A DNA stretch of 64,000 nucleotides from Conchocele bisecta (GCA_029237695.1 JAQRGA010000111.1:22815-86814), one strand, 5' to 3'. Shown: positions 44,690-57,099, counted from the stretch's first letter. Program-made: numbers and translations. The notes: generated by a model not told the origin, from the letters alone.

Positions 44690-45000
44690 GGACCTGGCAC
44701 CAGGTCAGGTTTTTCATATTTCAGTTCTGAGTTTGGGATTACCACCACCCCCCCCCCCTCCCCCCTATCAGAACAGGTAACATATGAGAATCGACCCCGT
44801 AAACCCAAAAAAACTTCAACAAAGAAATTCAAAGTAATTTGACCTTGACATTGGGCACAGGGGCCGCACGGTTGGGGGGTAGAATGAAAATATGGATGAT
44901 GATAAACACCCATGTGAAGTTTCAAGGTAATGGGCGAAGCAGTTACAGAGATATAGTATAACAAAAAACTTTTAACCAAAAAACTTTAACCAGACGTAAA
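44690..45000 (-). repeat. Repeat R1, reverse orientation
   Basis: Complement of the R1 phrases: CAAAGTAATTTGACCTTGAC, TGGGCACAGGGGCCGCA and GAAAATATGGATGATGATAA. A poly-C run lies at 44748-44765. Confidence 0.65.
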
Positions 45001-45002
45001 CC

Positions 45003-46205
45003 GATTTCTCTGATGTTAAGTTTTGTAACGAGACTAAGTATGTGATATTGACCTTGGGATCAGCGGGGATATGTCACAGCATGATAGTAGAGCCTTAGAG
45101 GAATGCATGCATGAAATATTAAGCTTTAACTATTCGGAAATTGAATACACAGTCGTGTATTTCGTTTCGCATAATCATAGAGACCCTGTTTATGAACCTA
45201 AGTTTACCACGTCTTCACACGCAAAATTTCATTTTTAGTAATAATTCAACTCGGTGTTTTAGTACTGAACCCGTTGACCCGGCCTTAACTAACCATAGCT
45301 GTTGATATGCCGTTAAACGCGAACAAATAAACATACTTTTGAATGGTGACTTTGTAGGCCAGTTAACCGCGTTGAATCCACTATTTCACCTGTATGGGGT
45401 GTGGGTGGGGGAATCCCAAAATCAGAAAATAATATTTTCAGTAAAAATGAAGCATAAAAGTAATATGATTAATACTGCTCTGACTACTTTGTATTGCGTA
45501 TAAAAGGATTCAACTCTCAATTAACAAGAAGTCGTGGATTTGGCACAGCATGGTAGTAGAGCCTTACAGGAATGCATGTGTGAAATATTAAGCATTTTAG
45601 ATGAAGGAAATAGAAGTTATAACAATATTTCTCTGATGTTAAGTTTTGTAAAGAGACTAAGTATTTGACCTTGACCTTGGGATCAGCGGGGGTTGGACGG
45701 TCGTGCATTTGGCACAGCATGGTATCAGAGCCTTACAGGAATGCATGTGTGAAATATTAAGCATTTTAGATGAAGGAAATAGAAGTTATAACAATATTTC
45801 TCTGATGTTAAGTTTTGTCAAGATACTAAGTATTTGACCTTGACCTTGGGATCAGCGGGGGTTGGACGGTCGTGGATGTTGCACAACATGGTAGTAGAGC
45901 CTGACAGGAATGCATGTGTGAAATATTAAGCATTTTAGATTAAGGAAATAGAAGTTATAACAATATTTCTCTGATGTTAAGTTTTGTAAAGAGATTAAGT
46001 ATTTGACTTTGACCATGGGATCAGCAGGGATTGGACGGTCGGACGGTCGTGGATTTGGCACAGCATGGTAGTAGAGCCTTACAGGAATGCATGTGTGAAA
46101 TATTAAGCATTTTAGATGAAGGGAATCGAAGTTATAGCAATATTTCTCTGATGTTAAGTTTTGTAAAGAGACTATGTATTTGCCCTTGACCATGTGATCA
46201 GCGGG
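45003..46205 (-). repeat. Tandem ~175 bp repeat, SINE-like body
   Basis: Units repeat the phrases GCACAGCATGGTAGTAGAGCC, GGAATGCATGTGTGAAATAT, TTTCTCTGATGTTAAGTTTT and TTGACCTTGGGATCAGCGGGG. There is one diverged unit at about 45003-45160 and four regular ones from 45535 to 46205. On the - strand the array is headed by a tRNA-like sequence at 46211-46245, so this looks like a SINE whose body was tandemly amplified. Confidence 0.7.
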
Positions 46206-46210
46206 GGTTG

Positions 46211-46245
46211 GACGACGCTCTACCTACTGAGCTAATCCGGCCACC
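46211..46245 (-). repeat. tRNA-like head (A-box region) of the tandem repeat
   Basis: The - strand reads GGCCGGATTAGCTCAGTAGG then TAGAGCGTCGTCC, a good tRNA 5' half with A box. No B box (GGTTCGA) is seen in the expected place, so it is not a tRNA gene. Confidence 0.6.
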
Positions 46246-48143
46246 TTATTTACATAATGCGAGTCAATATAGTGATTTTATACTAGTACGAAGCACGGTT
46301 GGCAAATATTTGCAGCGTTATACGATTGCAAATCTTCAGTTTTCTCATAAGATAATCCCCTGCTACTTAGCATATCAACCGCAGTGTGTGCGACCGGCAT
46401 TTAAGTGTAATATATTAATAAGATCTATTGCATGATTAGATTCCACGAAAACAATTTTATGATCTGATGGTCGGACACCATAATAGACGACATTAATCTG
46501 TGTTATACAACAAACGATCTGACAATAATACGAGATGTAGCCTGGTAAAACAGGGCTTATGGCAATGGAGACCAGTGTAGCTCCTGCTCCATAAAACCAG
46601 TATGCAAATGATTTAGCTCATTACATGCTCCTGATCTGGTGCCAGGTGTCGCAGGTGGAAGACACATTAAACAATTCTCTAACCCCACCCCATCCAAATA
46701 TACAGCACAATACCAGATGGGTGGGGCAATGTGATTTTTTTAGTAAACATAATGTACGGTACCGGTACGAGATCACGTGGGTGTGGTAATGGGATTTTTT
46801 TAATGGGCATTTTTTTTTTGGTTTCCGAGTCTTCCACCTGTGCCAGGTGGCCCTTCCAAAACTGACAAAGATTCGCACTGGATGAAAAAATGCCAATCTA
46901 ACCAGAGTCAAATCACCAAATGTTGAACTTGTGCGCTGGATACATGAAAGTAGTTTTTAATTGTCCAGTCATAATTATGACCTGCAACGGGCAATCGGGT
47001 TATCCCTGGTTGTAACAATTTCTGTAGCTGAAAACCAAATTCCAAATTACAGATATTTAGTGTTATATACCAACTACAAAGTAAATATCGGTAGGGAGAA
47101 AACATTTACATAATGTATAAGTTTCAGGTTTGTGAATTTCGAACAGAAAACTGTCTACGTGATGTAAATTGGGCAAATTATTTATAAATTATAAACATGA
47201 TACCAGGAAGATGTTGGAAGTATTATTCAGGTATATTATATTCGTTGTTAATGTTGTCACATGTACCACGCTATCTCCCACACAAAAATATATTTTAGGA
47301 TATTCACGTCAGTTACAAACTTATTCGGCTTACCCAATTGTCGGTGAATGGCCACGGATACAGGTGCACAAAGAGCTATTTTAGAACATGACATGTTGAA
47401 GAGAGTTTCTGTTTACATTACTTTAACACTGTCAACCCTAAGGAGCATCATGTGCAAACACTGTAGATCTTCAATATTTGTTTCTATTTTCAAGATTTTG
47501 AAAAAGAAATACCATTTTACGATCGCCAGGGAGTTTCTTACCCACTACCAATGGGTCTAGGCTACTTAAATGTGTCCCAGGGTCTATCAATGTGAGGTAG
47601 CTACTAATGAATTTTAACGAACATCCCACTAACGTATCAAGAGATATGCAAAAGTTGGATGTATGTCCAAGTTTTGGCGGACGTGACATATATGTCAAGG
47701 AAAGTAGGTCATGGTCATCTGAATGGCCCGAGATGGTTAGGTATCAATATAAGCAGACTACTGATGAAGTTTGGCGAAGATCCGACAATCATATGATGAG
47801 ATATGCGAAATTTGGATGTACACAGTTTTGACGGACATGACCGATATTGCAAGGAAAGTACACAGGCCTCGACAAATCCACTCATCCACTCGTATTGATG
47901 AGTGAATTTTCGATCTGGAAGAGTGGTAAGTTGAGGGAGTGCGGCATAATCATTAACATATATATAAGAATATATTAGTTTAAATCTGGACGAGTGGAAA
48001 ATTAATAATTTGTCGAGATCTGATTACAGTACGTCAACATTATATTATTGCCCTAAAAATCCTGAGTTAACCCTTAGATCGCTACACAGTACACACAACA
48101 ATTGTCGCCTGCTGTTGCTTTATATTTTGCTTTATTTCTCAAT
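46246..48143. other. No supported gene
   Basis: Small duplications only: GTGGGGCAATGTGATTTTTTT and GTGTGGTAATGGGATTTTTTT at about 46719 and 46780, and a roughly 150 bp degenerate repeat (GACGGACATGACC / GGCGGACGTGACA) at 47640-47870. Confidence 0.45.
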
Positions 48144-48225
48144 AAAAAACATGGTTTGATAGCACTTCAGAATCATTTCCAATGGAAAGGAAATGATTCT
48201 GAAGTGCTGTCAAATCATGTTTTTT
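48144..48225. repeat. Long near-perfect hairpin
   Basis: Arms 48144-48180 and 48189-48225 pair almost completely (GCACTTCAGAATCATTTCC / GGAAATGATTCTGAAGTGC) around an 8-base loop. Probably a miniature palindromic element; transcribed, it would form a 37 bp stem. Confidence 0.8.
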
Positions 48226-49278
48226 AATGATAAAAATGGAAAATAGAAAATAAACAGCAAACAACAAGAAATTAAGATAGTGGTGTAAGGGTTAGTACAT
48301 GTATATGGGAATGGTATCATGTACGGTAGGCTGGTTGATATCATGTTACAATGCCAGATACGTTGTATACAATATGTCACAACTATTGTCCTATTGTGGT
48401 ACATGTGGATAGACACAATATAAATGTGAAAGGTAAACGCAAGCTAAATTACGCGTCCAAATTGGGCAAATATGCGGATATACAAATGTACTGGCTGTGA
48501 CTGGAGAAGTGGGGCTTATGGGTTTTGCGATCAGTGTAGACCCCGATCAGACTGTGCATCCGCCATTCCATCAATGAATCACCCGTCATGCTTCTAACAA
48601 TCAATACATATCTTTATCAGGCTACAGGGGCGTGCTATTTGATCAGGAGCTACACTGGTCACAAATGCCATAAGCTCCATTACTCCAGTCACAGCCACAT
48701 ATAAGGAGCTAGGTCAACGACGTTGTTTATATAGATACAAAGATACAAGTGTTGGGAATAACGGCATATACACTCAATAAATGTCGGCCTCCGTGACAAT
48801 ATGTGGCTTATCGTCGACTTTCCGACTAGTGTAGCTTCTGATTAGGCACACACTGATCTAAATTCTGTATAAGATTAGTACCCAGGCATATCATTGAATA
48901 CATGACAAATTGTGTAGGTCCTGATTAGACTGAGAAGATAAGCAGCTGCTCCGAGTCTACATTTGTCGCAAAAGCAATACGCCTTATTTTCTCATGTGGT
49001 TTCAAGTCCTTGTCTGGTAATCTGTTACCCCCAGTCTATAAAATATAGAAAGCAAGATGATAAAGTATAGAAATCATAAAACATAGAAATCAATATGAGA
49101 AAGCGACATGTACAACGCGAGTGGAAGTTCGCCATATTCGGCTTAGTTAATAGGATCTTAAATGAGTGAACGTGAATGGGTTTGACGTCGCAGCAACAGC
49201 TAAGGTGAGACCTCAGTTTCAAGTCCCATCCAAAACACTAGTGAAATGGAAATATTATGAAAGTATTATTGTCTTACC
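48226..49278. other. No supported gene
   Basis: Contains scattered phrases resembling satellites elsewhere (GATCAGTGTAGACCCCGATC at 48531) but no delimited element. Confidence 0.45.
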
Positions 49279-49346
49279 TAGTGTGGGGATGGAACCCACA
49301 ACCTAAGGTATTGAATGCCAATGTAGTAACCACTAGACCACAACCC
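49279..49346 (-). repeat. tRNA-like SINE head
   Basis: The - strand begins GGGTTGTGGTCTAGTGGTTA (A box) and ends with GTGGGTTCCATCCCCACAC (B box and T stem). The acceptor arms do not pair fully and no matching 3' end is visible, so a SINE or tRNA pseudogene is more likely than a functional tRNA. Confidence 0.55.
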
Positions 49347-50090
49347 ATGGGTGAAGATGTGATATAATATTTGCCAAAAAGAGATTTCTCTCAACGTGTT
49401 TAATAAATATATTACCGGTAAATCAACACAAATTCCAGATTCAAGCACGTGCCCGCAGTGGTTTGGTTGGTTACTGTAGATTGACGTCATTTCCCATTAG
49501 CCAACCAAATCAGTGTGTGTCACGTGATTCGATATTCGGCTAATATTCATTTTTAATCAGGAAATGAACGTGTTTGATTTTAAAAAGCGAATTAGGTTAG
49601 GTTAGTGAGATGCGTTTTTAGTGCAGTTTACACTCGAAATTTTTGAGATTTATGTTAATGTATTAGCAACTGTAAAATCTATGCCGAAAACACACCACAA
49701 GCAGCGGTTTGGACACGCAGTAATGCGTTGCATAGGCGAGTTCCACAAGACTACATCGTGTGGCTGCTCTGACAATGGTGGCGAATGGGAGTTTTACATA
49801 TTTCTAAGTACTATTATTATTACACCCGGGCGCATTTGAATTGTTTTGTACATTGTTTAGAAAGGTGTTTCATGTATATGCAAACACTAATTGAACATCA
49901 AATACACGCTAGAATCACCTGTGGGTTAGTGGATGATACTTAATAGTCACAAATTGTAACTTTTGAGTTACTGATGTTCATTGCAGTGATCCACGTCAAT
50001 ATGTTGAACTGTAATGGAATTTCGGCCCGATTTAACACGTAATTTTTGCTTCCACAGCCCATAAATATGTGTGACATTTATTCGCCTTGT

Positions 50091-51112
50091 CAGTGGTAAC
50101 TAATTTGCCCGTAACTAACGAAATGCTAAAAGCAGATGCTTGAGGTGAATATATTTGAAGACCTACAATATTTATCGAAAATTGAAATGTGTGGTGTTTG
50201 AGCGTGCCCGAAAATACGGCATTTTTGCGAAGCTGTTTCTTACCATGGAAAAGCTGTATACAAGGTATAGTATATGGAAATGGGTGGGTGGGTAACGTTT
50301 TCAAAGTATTGGGTCCTAGCTCCGAGTATTCCACCTGTGATTTAATAGTGATATCAGCCAGTTATAATGCAAGCGTTTGCCGACAGTTAGATAATGGACT
50401 GTGAGTGTGTAACTTCCGATTAGTTGCAGCCTGTAGCTCTGTGATCCTCCCGTACAGTACGTACCAGACAGTTTTGCTTTAAAAATTGGCCATATTGTAC
50501 ATCAGTATTTAATGCCACCATAGGGCACCATATTTTCAAAATTTTCCGGGGGTGGTATGCCACCGGACCACCCTAGCCACCTCGCTCGTATGGAGTGCCA
50601 GTGGTAACTAATTTGCCCGTAACTAACGAAATGCTAAAAGCAGATGCTTGAGGTGAATATATTTGAAGACCTACAATATTTATCGAAAATTGAAATGTGT
50701 GGTGTTTGAGCGTGCCCGAAAATACGGCATTTTTGCGAAGCTGTTTCTTACCATGGAAAAGCTGTATACAAGGTATAGTATATGGAAATGGGTGGGTGGG
50801 TAACGTTTTCAAAGTATTGGGTCCTAGCTCCGAGTATTCCACCTGTGATTTAATAGTGATTATCAGACCAGGTTATAATGCAAGCGTTTGCCGACAGTTA
50901 GATAATGGACTGTGAGTGTGTAACTTCCGATTAGTTGCAGCCTGTAGCTCTGTGATCCTCCCGTACAGTACGTACCAGACAGTTTTGCTTTAAAAATTGG
51001 CCATATTGTACATCAGTATTTAATGCCACCATAGGGCACCATATTTTCAAAATTTTCCGGGGGTGGTATGCCACCGGACCACCCTAGCCACCTCGCTCGT
51101 ATGGAGTGCCGA
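50091..51112. repeat. 508 bp tandem duplication
   Basis: Unit 50091-50598 is repeated at 50599-51112 almost without change (CAGTGGTAACTAATTTGCCC to CTCGCTCGTATGGAGTGCC). Such identity implies a recent event. Both copies end in GGTGGTATGCCACCGGACCACC, a small inverted repeat. No gene in either. Confidence 0.85.
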
Positions 51113-51545
51113 GTGTTTCAAAACTTTCATTGCGCGCAAAAGATGTTTTGAAACGTTTGGCAAATCTTTTGCGCGCAAAAGATATTTAGTTGCGCGCAAC
51201 AGATTCTCGCCGAATGTTTCAGAACATCTTTTACGCGCAAAAAATATGAAAACAAAGTTTTGCGCGCAATGAAATTGGCCAAACGTTTCAAAACTTTCGT
51301 TGCGCGCAAAAGATATTGGTTGCGCGCATACTTTGAAAACCAATTTTTTTGCGCGCAATAGATTGTGCCAAACGTTTCAAAACTTTTTTTGCGCGCAATA
51401 ACTTTCGTATATTTGTTTGCGCGTAAAACATTGGTCAGTTGATTTCGTTGCGCGCAATAGATTGTGCCGAACGTTTCAAAACATTTTTTGCGCGCAAAAC
51501 TTTCTGTAATCTTTTGCGCGCAACGAAATTGTGCCGTGTGTTTCT
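51113..51545. repeat. GCGCGCAA-rich degenerate array, left
   Basis: Irregular units of about 30-40 bp mixing TTTTGCGCGCAAAAGAT, TTGCGCGCAA and ACGTTTCAAAACTTT on both strands. The same vocabulary recurs at 55262-55600 on the other side of the satellite palindrome. Confidence 0.75.
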
Positions 51546-51599
51546 AAAGTATATCACGCAAGTTAGGTCACAAGACTGAAGTAATTACTCTGTTTTATC

Positions 51600-51965
51600 C
51601 CATCGTGGATCGAAAATGTGATGTAGGGGATGCAATTCGTCTGTCCGTCCGTCCGTCCGTCTGTCTGTCACACTTTTCATTCGCCTATAACGGCTTTACC
51701 TTAAGAGGTATTCACTTGAAACTTCATACACATGCTTCTCAGCATCCATTGCATCATTTTACACCCGACCCACGCTGTCCCTACGCCCAAGATCAATGTC
51801 AAACGACTTTCGCTTTTCGCTTCAATATATTTACGGAGCAACTCCTTTCACCTACATTGTATAACCTCTTTACTGTAAGAGCTATCACTTGAAACTTCAT
51901 ATACACATGCTTCTCATCATCCATTGCATCATTCTACACCCGACACACGCCGCCACCCCATGAAC
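51600..51965 (+). repeat. (CCGT)n-headed interspersed repeat
   Basis: CGTCTGTCCGTCCGTCCG at 51638 and ACACTTTTCATTCGCC, followed by two runs of ACTTGAAACTTCATA..CACATGCTTCTCA.CATCCATTGCATCAT (51714 and 51889). Confidence 0.6.
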
Positions 51966-52154
51966 ACTATTAAAAATTTCTGGCAGGTTGGATGTTCCCT
52001 GTAATGGTCTTTGTATCCAGTTTTCAAAATGGCCGCCAAAGTACCCATTATTCCAAGAATACGATGAAAACTACTCAATATATATATTTTTTTGTATTCA
52101 CCAACTAAATGGTTACCACGGTTCATTATGGAACGCCATAGCTGTCTTATGTGG

Positions 52155-52730
52155 TTGACATTTCATTATGTCCAGTACAAACTACATTATGATCGGTACA
52201 TGCGACATTATATTCGGTGCAAACAACAATATGTTCGGTACAAACTGCATTATGTTCATTATAAACTACATTATGTTCGTGCAACCTGCATTATGTTCGG
52301 TGCAAACTACATTATGTTCGGTGCAACCTGCATTATGTTCGGTGCAAACTACTTTATGTTCAGTGCAACCTGCATTATGTTCAGTAGAAACAACATTATG
52401 TTCGGTGCAAACTACATTATGTTTGGTACATGCGACATTATATTCGGTGCAAACAACATTATGTTCGGTACAAACTGCATTATCTTCAGTACAAACTACA
52501 TTATGTTCGGTGCAACCTGCATTATGTTGAGTAGAAACAACATTATGTTCGGTGCAAACTACATCATGTTCGGTGCAACCTGCATTATGTTCAGTAGAAA
52601 CAACATTATGTTCGGTGCAACCTGCATTATGTTCAGGAGAAAGAACATTATGTTCGGTGCAAACTACATTATGTTCGGTGCAACCTGCATTATGTTCAGT
52701 GACATTATGTTCGGTACAAACTTCGTTAAG
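52155..52730. repeat. 24 bp tandem array (ATTATGTTCGGTGCAAACTAC)
   Basis: About two dozen units of ATTATGTTCGGTGCAA plus CCTGC or ACTAC, with alternative GTAGAAACAAC endings. Long open frames (52092-52784, 52168-52530) exist only because 24 is divisible by three; they encode repetitive octapeptides and are not called as genes. Confidence 0.85.
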
Positions 52731-52861
52731 GTGATGTTCATTCGGATCGACCTCGGATCTTTTTGCCTACGTCGGATGTTATGAGGAGTTCCGATTGCAT
52801 TTTGGCGGTATCCGCGGCGGGAGTAAATTGTATTCCCTTTAATTCTATCTACATAAAAACT

Positions 52862-52985
52862 TTGAACATAATGCCATATCTACTGAACATAATGTATGTT
52901 GCACCGAACATAATGTACAATGCACCGAATATAAAGGAGTTTGTACCAATCATAATATACTTTGCACCGAACATATTTGTAGCTT
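52862..52985. repeat. Inverted stretch of the 24 bp array
   Basis: Complementary phrase TGCACCGAACATAATGTACA in four to five diverged units, i.e. the array vocabulary flips strand after 52.8 kb. Confidence 0.75.
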
Positions 52986-53001
52986 ACACAGTACGTGGCT
53001 C

Positions 53002-54240
53002 AGTATAGACCCGGATCAGCCCGCGCAATACAGACCCCGATCAGACAGCTCAGTATAGGCTCTGATCAGACTGCTCAGTGTTGAATCTGATCCGACTGCG
53101 CAGTTTCGACTCGGATCAGACTGCTTAGTATAGAACCTGGTCAGATTGCTCAGTATAGACCCTGATCAGACTGCGCAGTATACCCTACCCGGATCAGACT
53201 GCTTAGAATAGATCCTTATCAGACTGTTCAGTATGACCCGTATCAGACTGCCCAGTATAGACCCTTATCAGACTGCTCAGTATAGACCCTTATCAGATTG
53301 TTCAGTATAGATCCTACTCAGACTGCTCAGTATAGACCCTTATCAGACTGCGCAGTATATACCCGGATCAGACTGCTTAGAATAGATCCTTATCAGACTG
53401 TTCAGTATAGACCCGTATCAGACTGCCCAGTATAGTACCTTATCAGACTGCTCAGTATAGACCCTGCTCAGTATAGACCCTTATCAGACTGCTCAGTATA
53501 GACCCTTATCAGACTGCTCAGTATAGACCCTTATCAGACTGCTCAGTATAGACCCTTATCAGACTGTTCAGTATAGATCCTTATCAGACTGCGCAGTATA
53601 TACCCGGATCAGACTGCTCAGTATAGTACCTTATCAGACTGCTCAGTATAGACCCTGCTCAGTATAGACCCTTATCAGACTGCTCAGCATAGACCCTTAT
53701 CAGACTGCTCAGTATAGACCCTTATCAGACTGCTCAGTAAAGACCCTTATCAGGCTGTTCAGTATAGACCCTTATCAGACTGCTCAGTATAGTACCTTAT
53801 CAGACTGCTCAGTAAAGACCCTGCTCAGTATAGACCCTTATCAGACTGCTCAGTATAGACCCTTATCAGACTGCTCAGTATAGACCCTTATCAGACTGCT
53901 CAGTATAGATCCTACTCAGACTGCTCAGTATAGACCTTATCAGACTGTTCAGTATAGACCCTTATCAGACGCTCAGTATAGACCCTTATCAGGACTGCCT
54001 CAGTATAGACCCTTATCAGACTGATCAGTATAGATCCTTATCAGACTGCTCAGTATAGATCCTTATCAGACTGTTCAGTATAGACCCTTATCAGACTGCG
54101 CAGTATATACCCGGATCAGACTGCTTAGAATAGATCCTTATCAGACTGTTCAGTATAGACCCGTATCAGACTGCCCAGTATAGTACCTTATCAGAACTGC
54201 TCAGTATAGACCCTGCTCAGTATAGACCCTTATCAGACTG
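53002..54240 (+). repeat. 25 bp satellite, left arm of a giant palindrome
   Basis: About fifty copies of CAGTATAGACCCTTATCAGACTGCT-type monomers with sub-variants (CCTGCTCAG, GATCCTACTC). Monomer orientation is constant to 54240. Confidence 0.85.
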
Positions 54241-55247
54241 ATAAGGGTCTATACTGAGCAGTCTGATAAGGTCTATACTGAGCAGTCTGCTACGGGTCTA
54301 TACTGAGCAATCTGATAAGGGTCTATACTGAGGCAGTCTGATAAGGATATATACTGAGCAGTCTGATACGGGTCTATACTGAGCAGTCTGATAAGGGTCT
54401 ATACTGAGCAGTCTGATACGGGTCTATACTGAGCAGTCTGATAAGGGTTCTATACTGTACTGAGCAGTTGATAAGGTCTATACTGAGCAGTCTGATAAGG
54501 ATCTATACGAGCTGTCTGATAATGGGTCTATACTGAGCATCTGATAAGGGTCTATACTGAGCAGTCTGCTACGGGTTCTATACTGAACAGTCTGATTACG
54601 GGTCTATACTGTACTTTGCAGTCTGATAAGGATCTATACTGAGCAGTCTGATAAGGATCTATACTGAGCAGTCTGATAAGGGATATACTGAGCAGTCCTG
54701 ATAAGGGTCTATACTGAGCGGTCTGCTACGGGTCTATACTGAACAGTCTGATACGGGTCTATACTGAGCAGTCTGACAAGGGTCTATTCTGAGCAGTCTG
54801 ATAAGGGTCTATACTGAGCAGTCTGACAAGGGTCTATACTGAGCATCTGATAAGGGTCTATGCTGAGCAGTCTGATAAGGGTCTAATACTGATAAGGGTC
54901 TATACTGAGCAGTCTGAGTAGGATCTATTCTGAGCAGTCTGATAAGGGTCTATACTGAGCAGTCTGATAAGGGTCTATACTGAGCAGTCTGATACGGGTC
55001 TATACTGAGCAGTCTGATAAGGATCTATGCTGAGCAGTCTGATAAGGGTCTATACTGAGCAGTCTGATAAGGATCTATACTGAGCAGTCTGAGTAGGATC
55101 TATACTGAGCAGTCTGATACGGGTCTATACTGAACAGTCTGAGTAGGATCTATATACTGAACAGTCTGATACGGGTCTATACTGAACCGTCTGAGTAGGG
55201 TCTATACTGAGCAGTCTGATACGGGTCTATACTGAACAGTCTGATAT
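54241..55247 (-). repeat. 25 bp satellite, right arm of the palindrome (inverted)
   Basis: The same monomer in the opposite orientation (ATAAGGGTCTATACTGAGCAGTCTG), about forty copies. The switch at 54234-54240 has only CAGACTG between the mirrored ACCCTTAT / ATAAGGGT ends, so the two arms form a palindrome of more than 2 kb. Confidence 0.85.
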
Positions 55248-55261
55248 GTGAAAGTTTTACG

Positions 55262-55600
55262 GTCAAATCTTTTTGCGCGCAATGAATGTTTTGAAACGTT
55301 CGGCACGTCTATATAGCGTGCCAAGTGATGCAAAACTTTCGTTGCGCGCAAAAGATATATTTTTTGCGCGTAAAAAGATTTTTGAAACAATCCGCACGTC
55401 TAGTGTGCCGAACGTTTCAAAATATTCGTTGCGCGCAAAACATTGGCCATATTGAATCTTTTGCGCGTAAAAGATATATATTTTGCGCGCAATGAAAGTT
55501 TTGAAACGTTTCGCACGTCAGGTGCCATGTGTTGCAAAACTTCTTTTGCGCGCAAAAAATATATCTTTTGCGCGCAACGAAAGTTTTGCATCACATGGCA
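55262..55600. repeat. GCGCGCAA-rich degenerate array, right
   Basis: Same motifs as 51113-51545: GCGCGCAATGAA.GTTTTGAAACG, TTGCGCGCAAAAGATAT. The phrase TGCCGAACGTTTCAAAA occurs in both arrays. Confidence 0.75.
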
Positions 55601-56246
55601 CGGCATACGCTCGCTACGCTCGTTCGGCTCTGCATTAGTGATGTCCCCTTTATGTGAGACAAGGGGGGCAGATGCCGCCATTTATTTCAATCCTGGATGC
55701 ATCCATGTGGCAAGAAACATAATGTGTGCAAACATTTCTTCAGCTCCCTGTCTCCCATACTATTTGATCTAGGAACACGAATCTTGATGTGTGGATGCAT
55801 CATAACCCAAAGGTGTGTTGCGTACCAAAAGAAGGTCAACACGACCTACTTTTCAAGCTTTGACCGCATTTGGACCAAAATTCCCTTCCGCTCCTTGACT
55901 AAGGGACATGAAACCTGATGTGTGGATGCGTCATACATGTAGTGTGCCATTTGTATATGTTGTCTCCCTCGAGATAGCATATTATGTCACGCAAATTTCT
56001 ATGGTGGCAGCCATATTGACGTTACTACGCAATAAACGGTCTAGTTCGACCAAGAAAATAGTGCCCTGTGCCAGTTATCCTATGGCGTTTTGGTCTGTCT
56101 GACTTTGTATCTAAAACTGTACATATACTATTTTCTATATTTTGCACAGATTTTGGGCTCAGTCTATTAGGTAAATTCTGGAAAATACGAATCGAGACAT
56201 TTCGTGCTTATGAATACAGCAGCTATAATCTTTAATTCTCACAGTT
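55601..56246. other. No supported gene
   Basis: Short open frames only; no recognisable domain or repeat. Confidence 0.45.
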
Positions 56247-56400
56247 AGGTAGCAGTGACTGACCAGTTAGCCGCCAGTTCCATACCCTTTTGTTCTGGGA
56301 GTTTCAAAAAGTAATTTATTCTAGAGAAAACGTATGGATGGGAATGAGTTTACACCATCATAGTGCATTTGCCTCTGGTTGACCTTGAGAAAATATGCAA
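56247..56400. mobile_element. Harbinger-type MITE, deleted reverse copy
   Basis: Starts GGTAGCAGTGACTGACCAGT, then jumps from CCGCCAGTTCCATAC to GTTCTGGGAGTTTCAAA, and continues with ATGGATGGGAATGAG and ATCATAGTGCATTTGCCTCT. It is the complement of internal sequence in the 26352 copy, with an internal deletion. Confidence 0.6.
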
Positions 56401-56534
56401 CTTTCAGTCTTTAGTTCCGCTAGAGATCAGTTTGTGTGGAGATAACATTTTTCATTTCAGTACTTTCAGTACTTTGATTTATTTATGAAGTGTCAAATAG
56501 TGTAGATCCAGATCAGCTCACATGAGTGTTCTGT

Positions 56535-56774
56535 GGCCCTTTTCACTAAACATCCTACGACTAAAATGTTCGTAAATGCAAATTTATGATCATCTGGAAA
56601 TTTCAATTTATGGATTTACATTTATTGAGCATAGACTGCATATGCAACCAATGCTCAATAAATGTATATCCAATATTTATTTACAAGACAACACTGTTAA
56701 TGTGAACTTTACAGACTATCATAAGTTTGCACTTACGAACAGTTTAGTCATACGAAGTTTAGTGAAACGGCCCC
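56535..56774. mobile_element. Palindromic MITE, copy 3
   Basis: Ends GGCCCTTTTCACTAAACATC and GAAGTTTAGTGAAACGGCCC; central ATTGAGCATAGACTGCATAT / ATGCAACCAATGCTCAAT. 240 bp, same family as 43116 and 43597. Confidence 0.8.
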
Positions 56775-57099
56775 TTGGCCTATATGTTTCGGTAATTAAA
56801 TGGGACTTAATGTCAATGAGTATTGATTCTTAACGACATTTTCTACAACAGTAACTGTAACTATAATGTACGCTGTACGATCCCAAATGTCAGGGTCGTA
56901 ACCAGGAAGCCAAAAAACGAGACGGCAGGTTCATGCCCTCCCCCCCCCCCACCCTACACACACACGGAAGAAAACATTACGTGTATTTATTATAAAATCT
57001 AAAAATACTGAGAAACAGAGCAGATTCTGATGACACGGTTCGTTATGAGTTGGCTCACCTGTGCCTACACAATTTTGTTGACACTTTCGAAGGTATTGG

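Noticed and set aside
52092..52784. 230-codon + strand open frame
   Set aside because: It is read through a 24 bp satellite whose length is divisible by three, so it stays open by chance and encodes a short repeated peptide.
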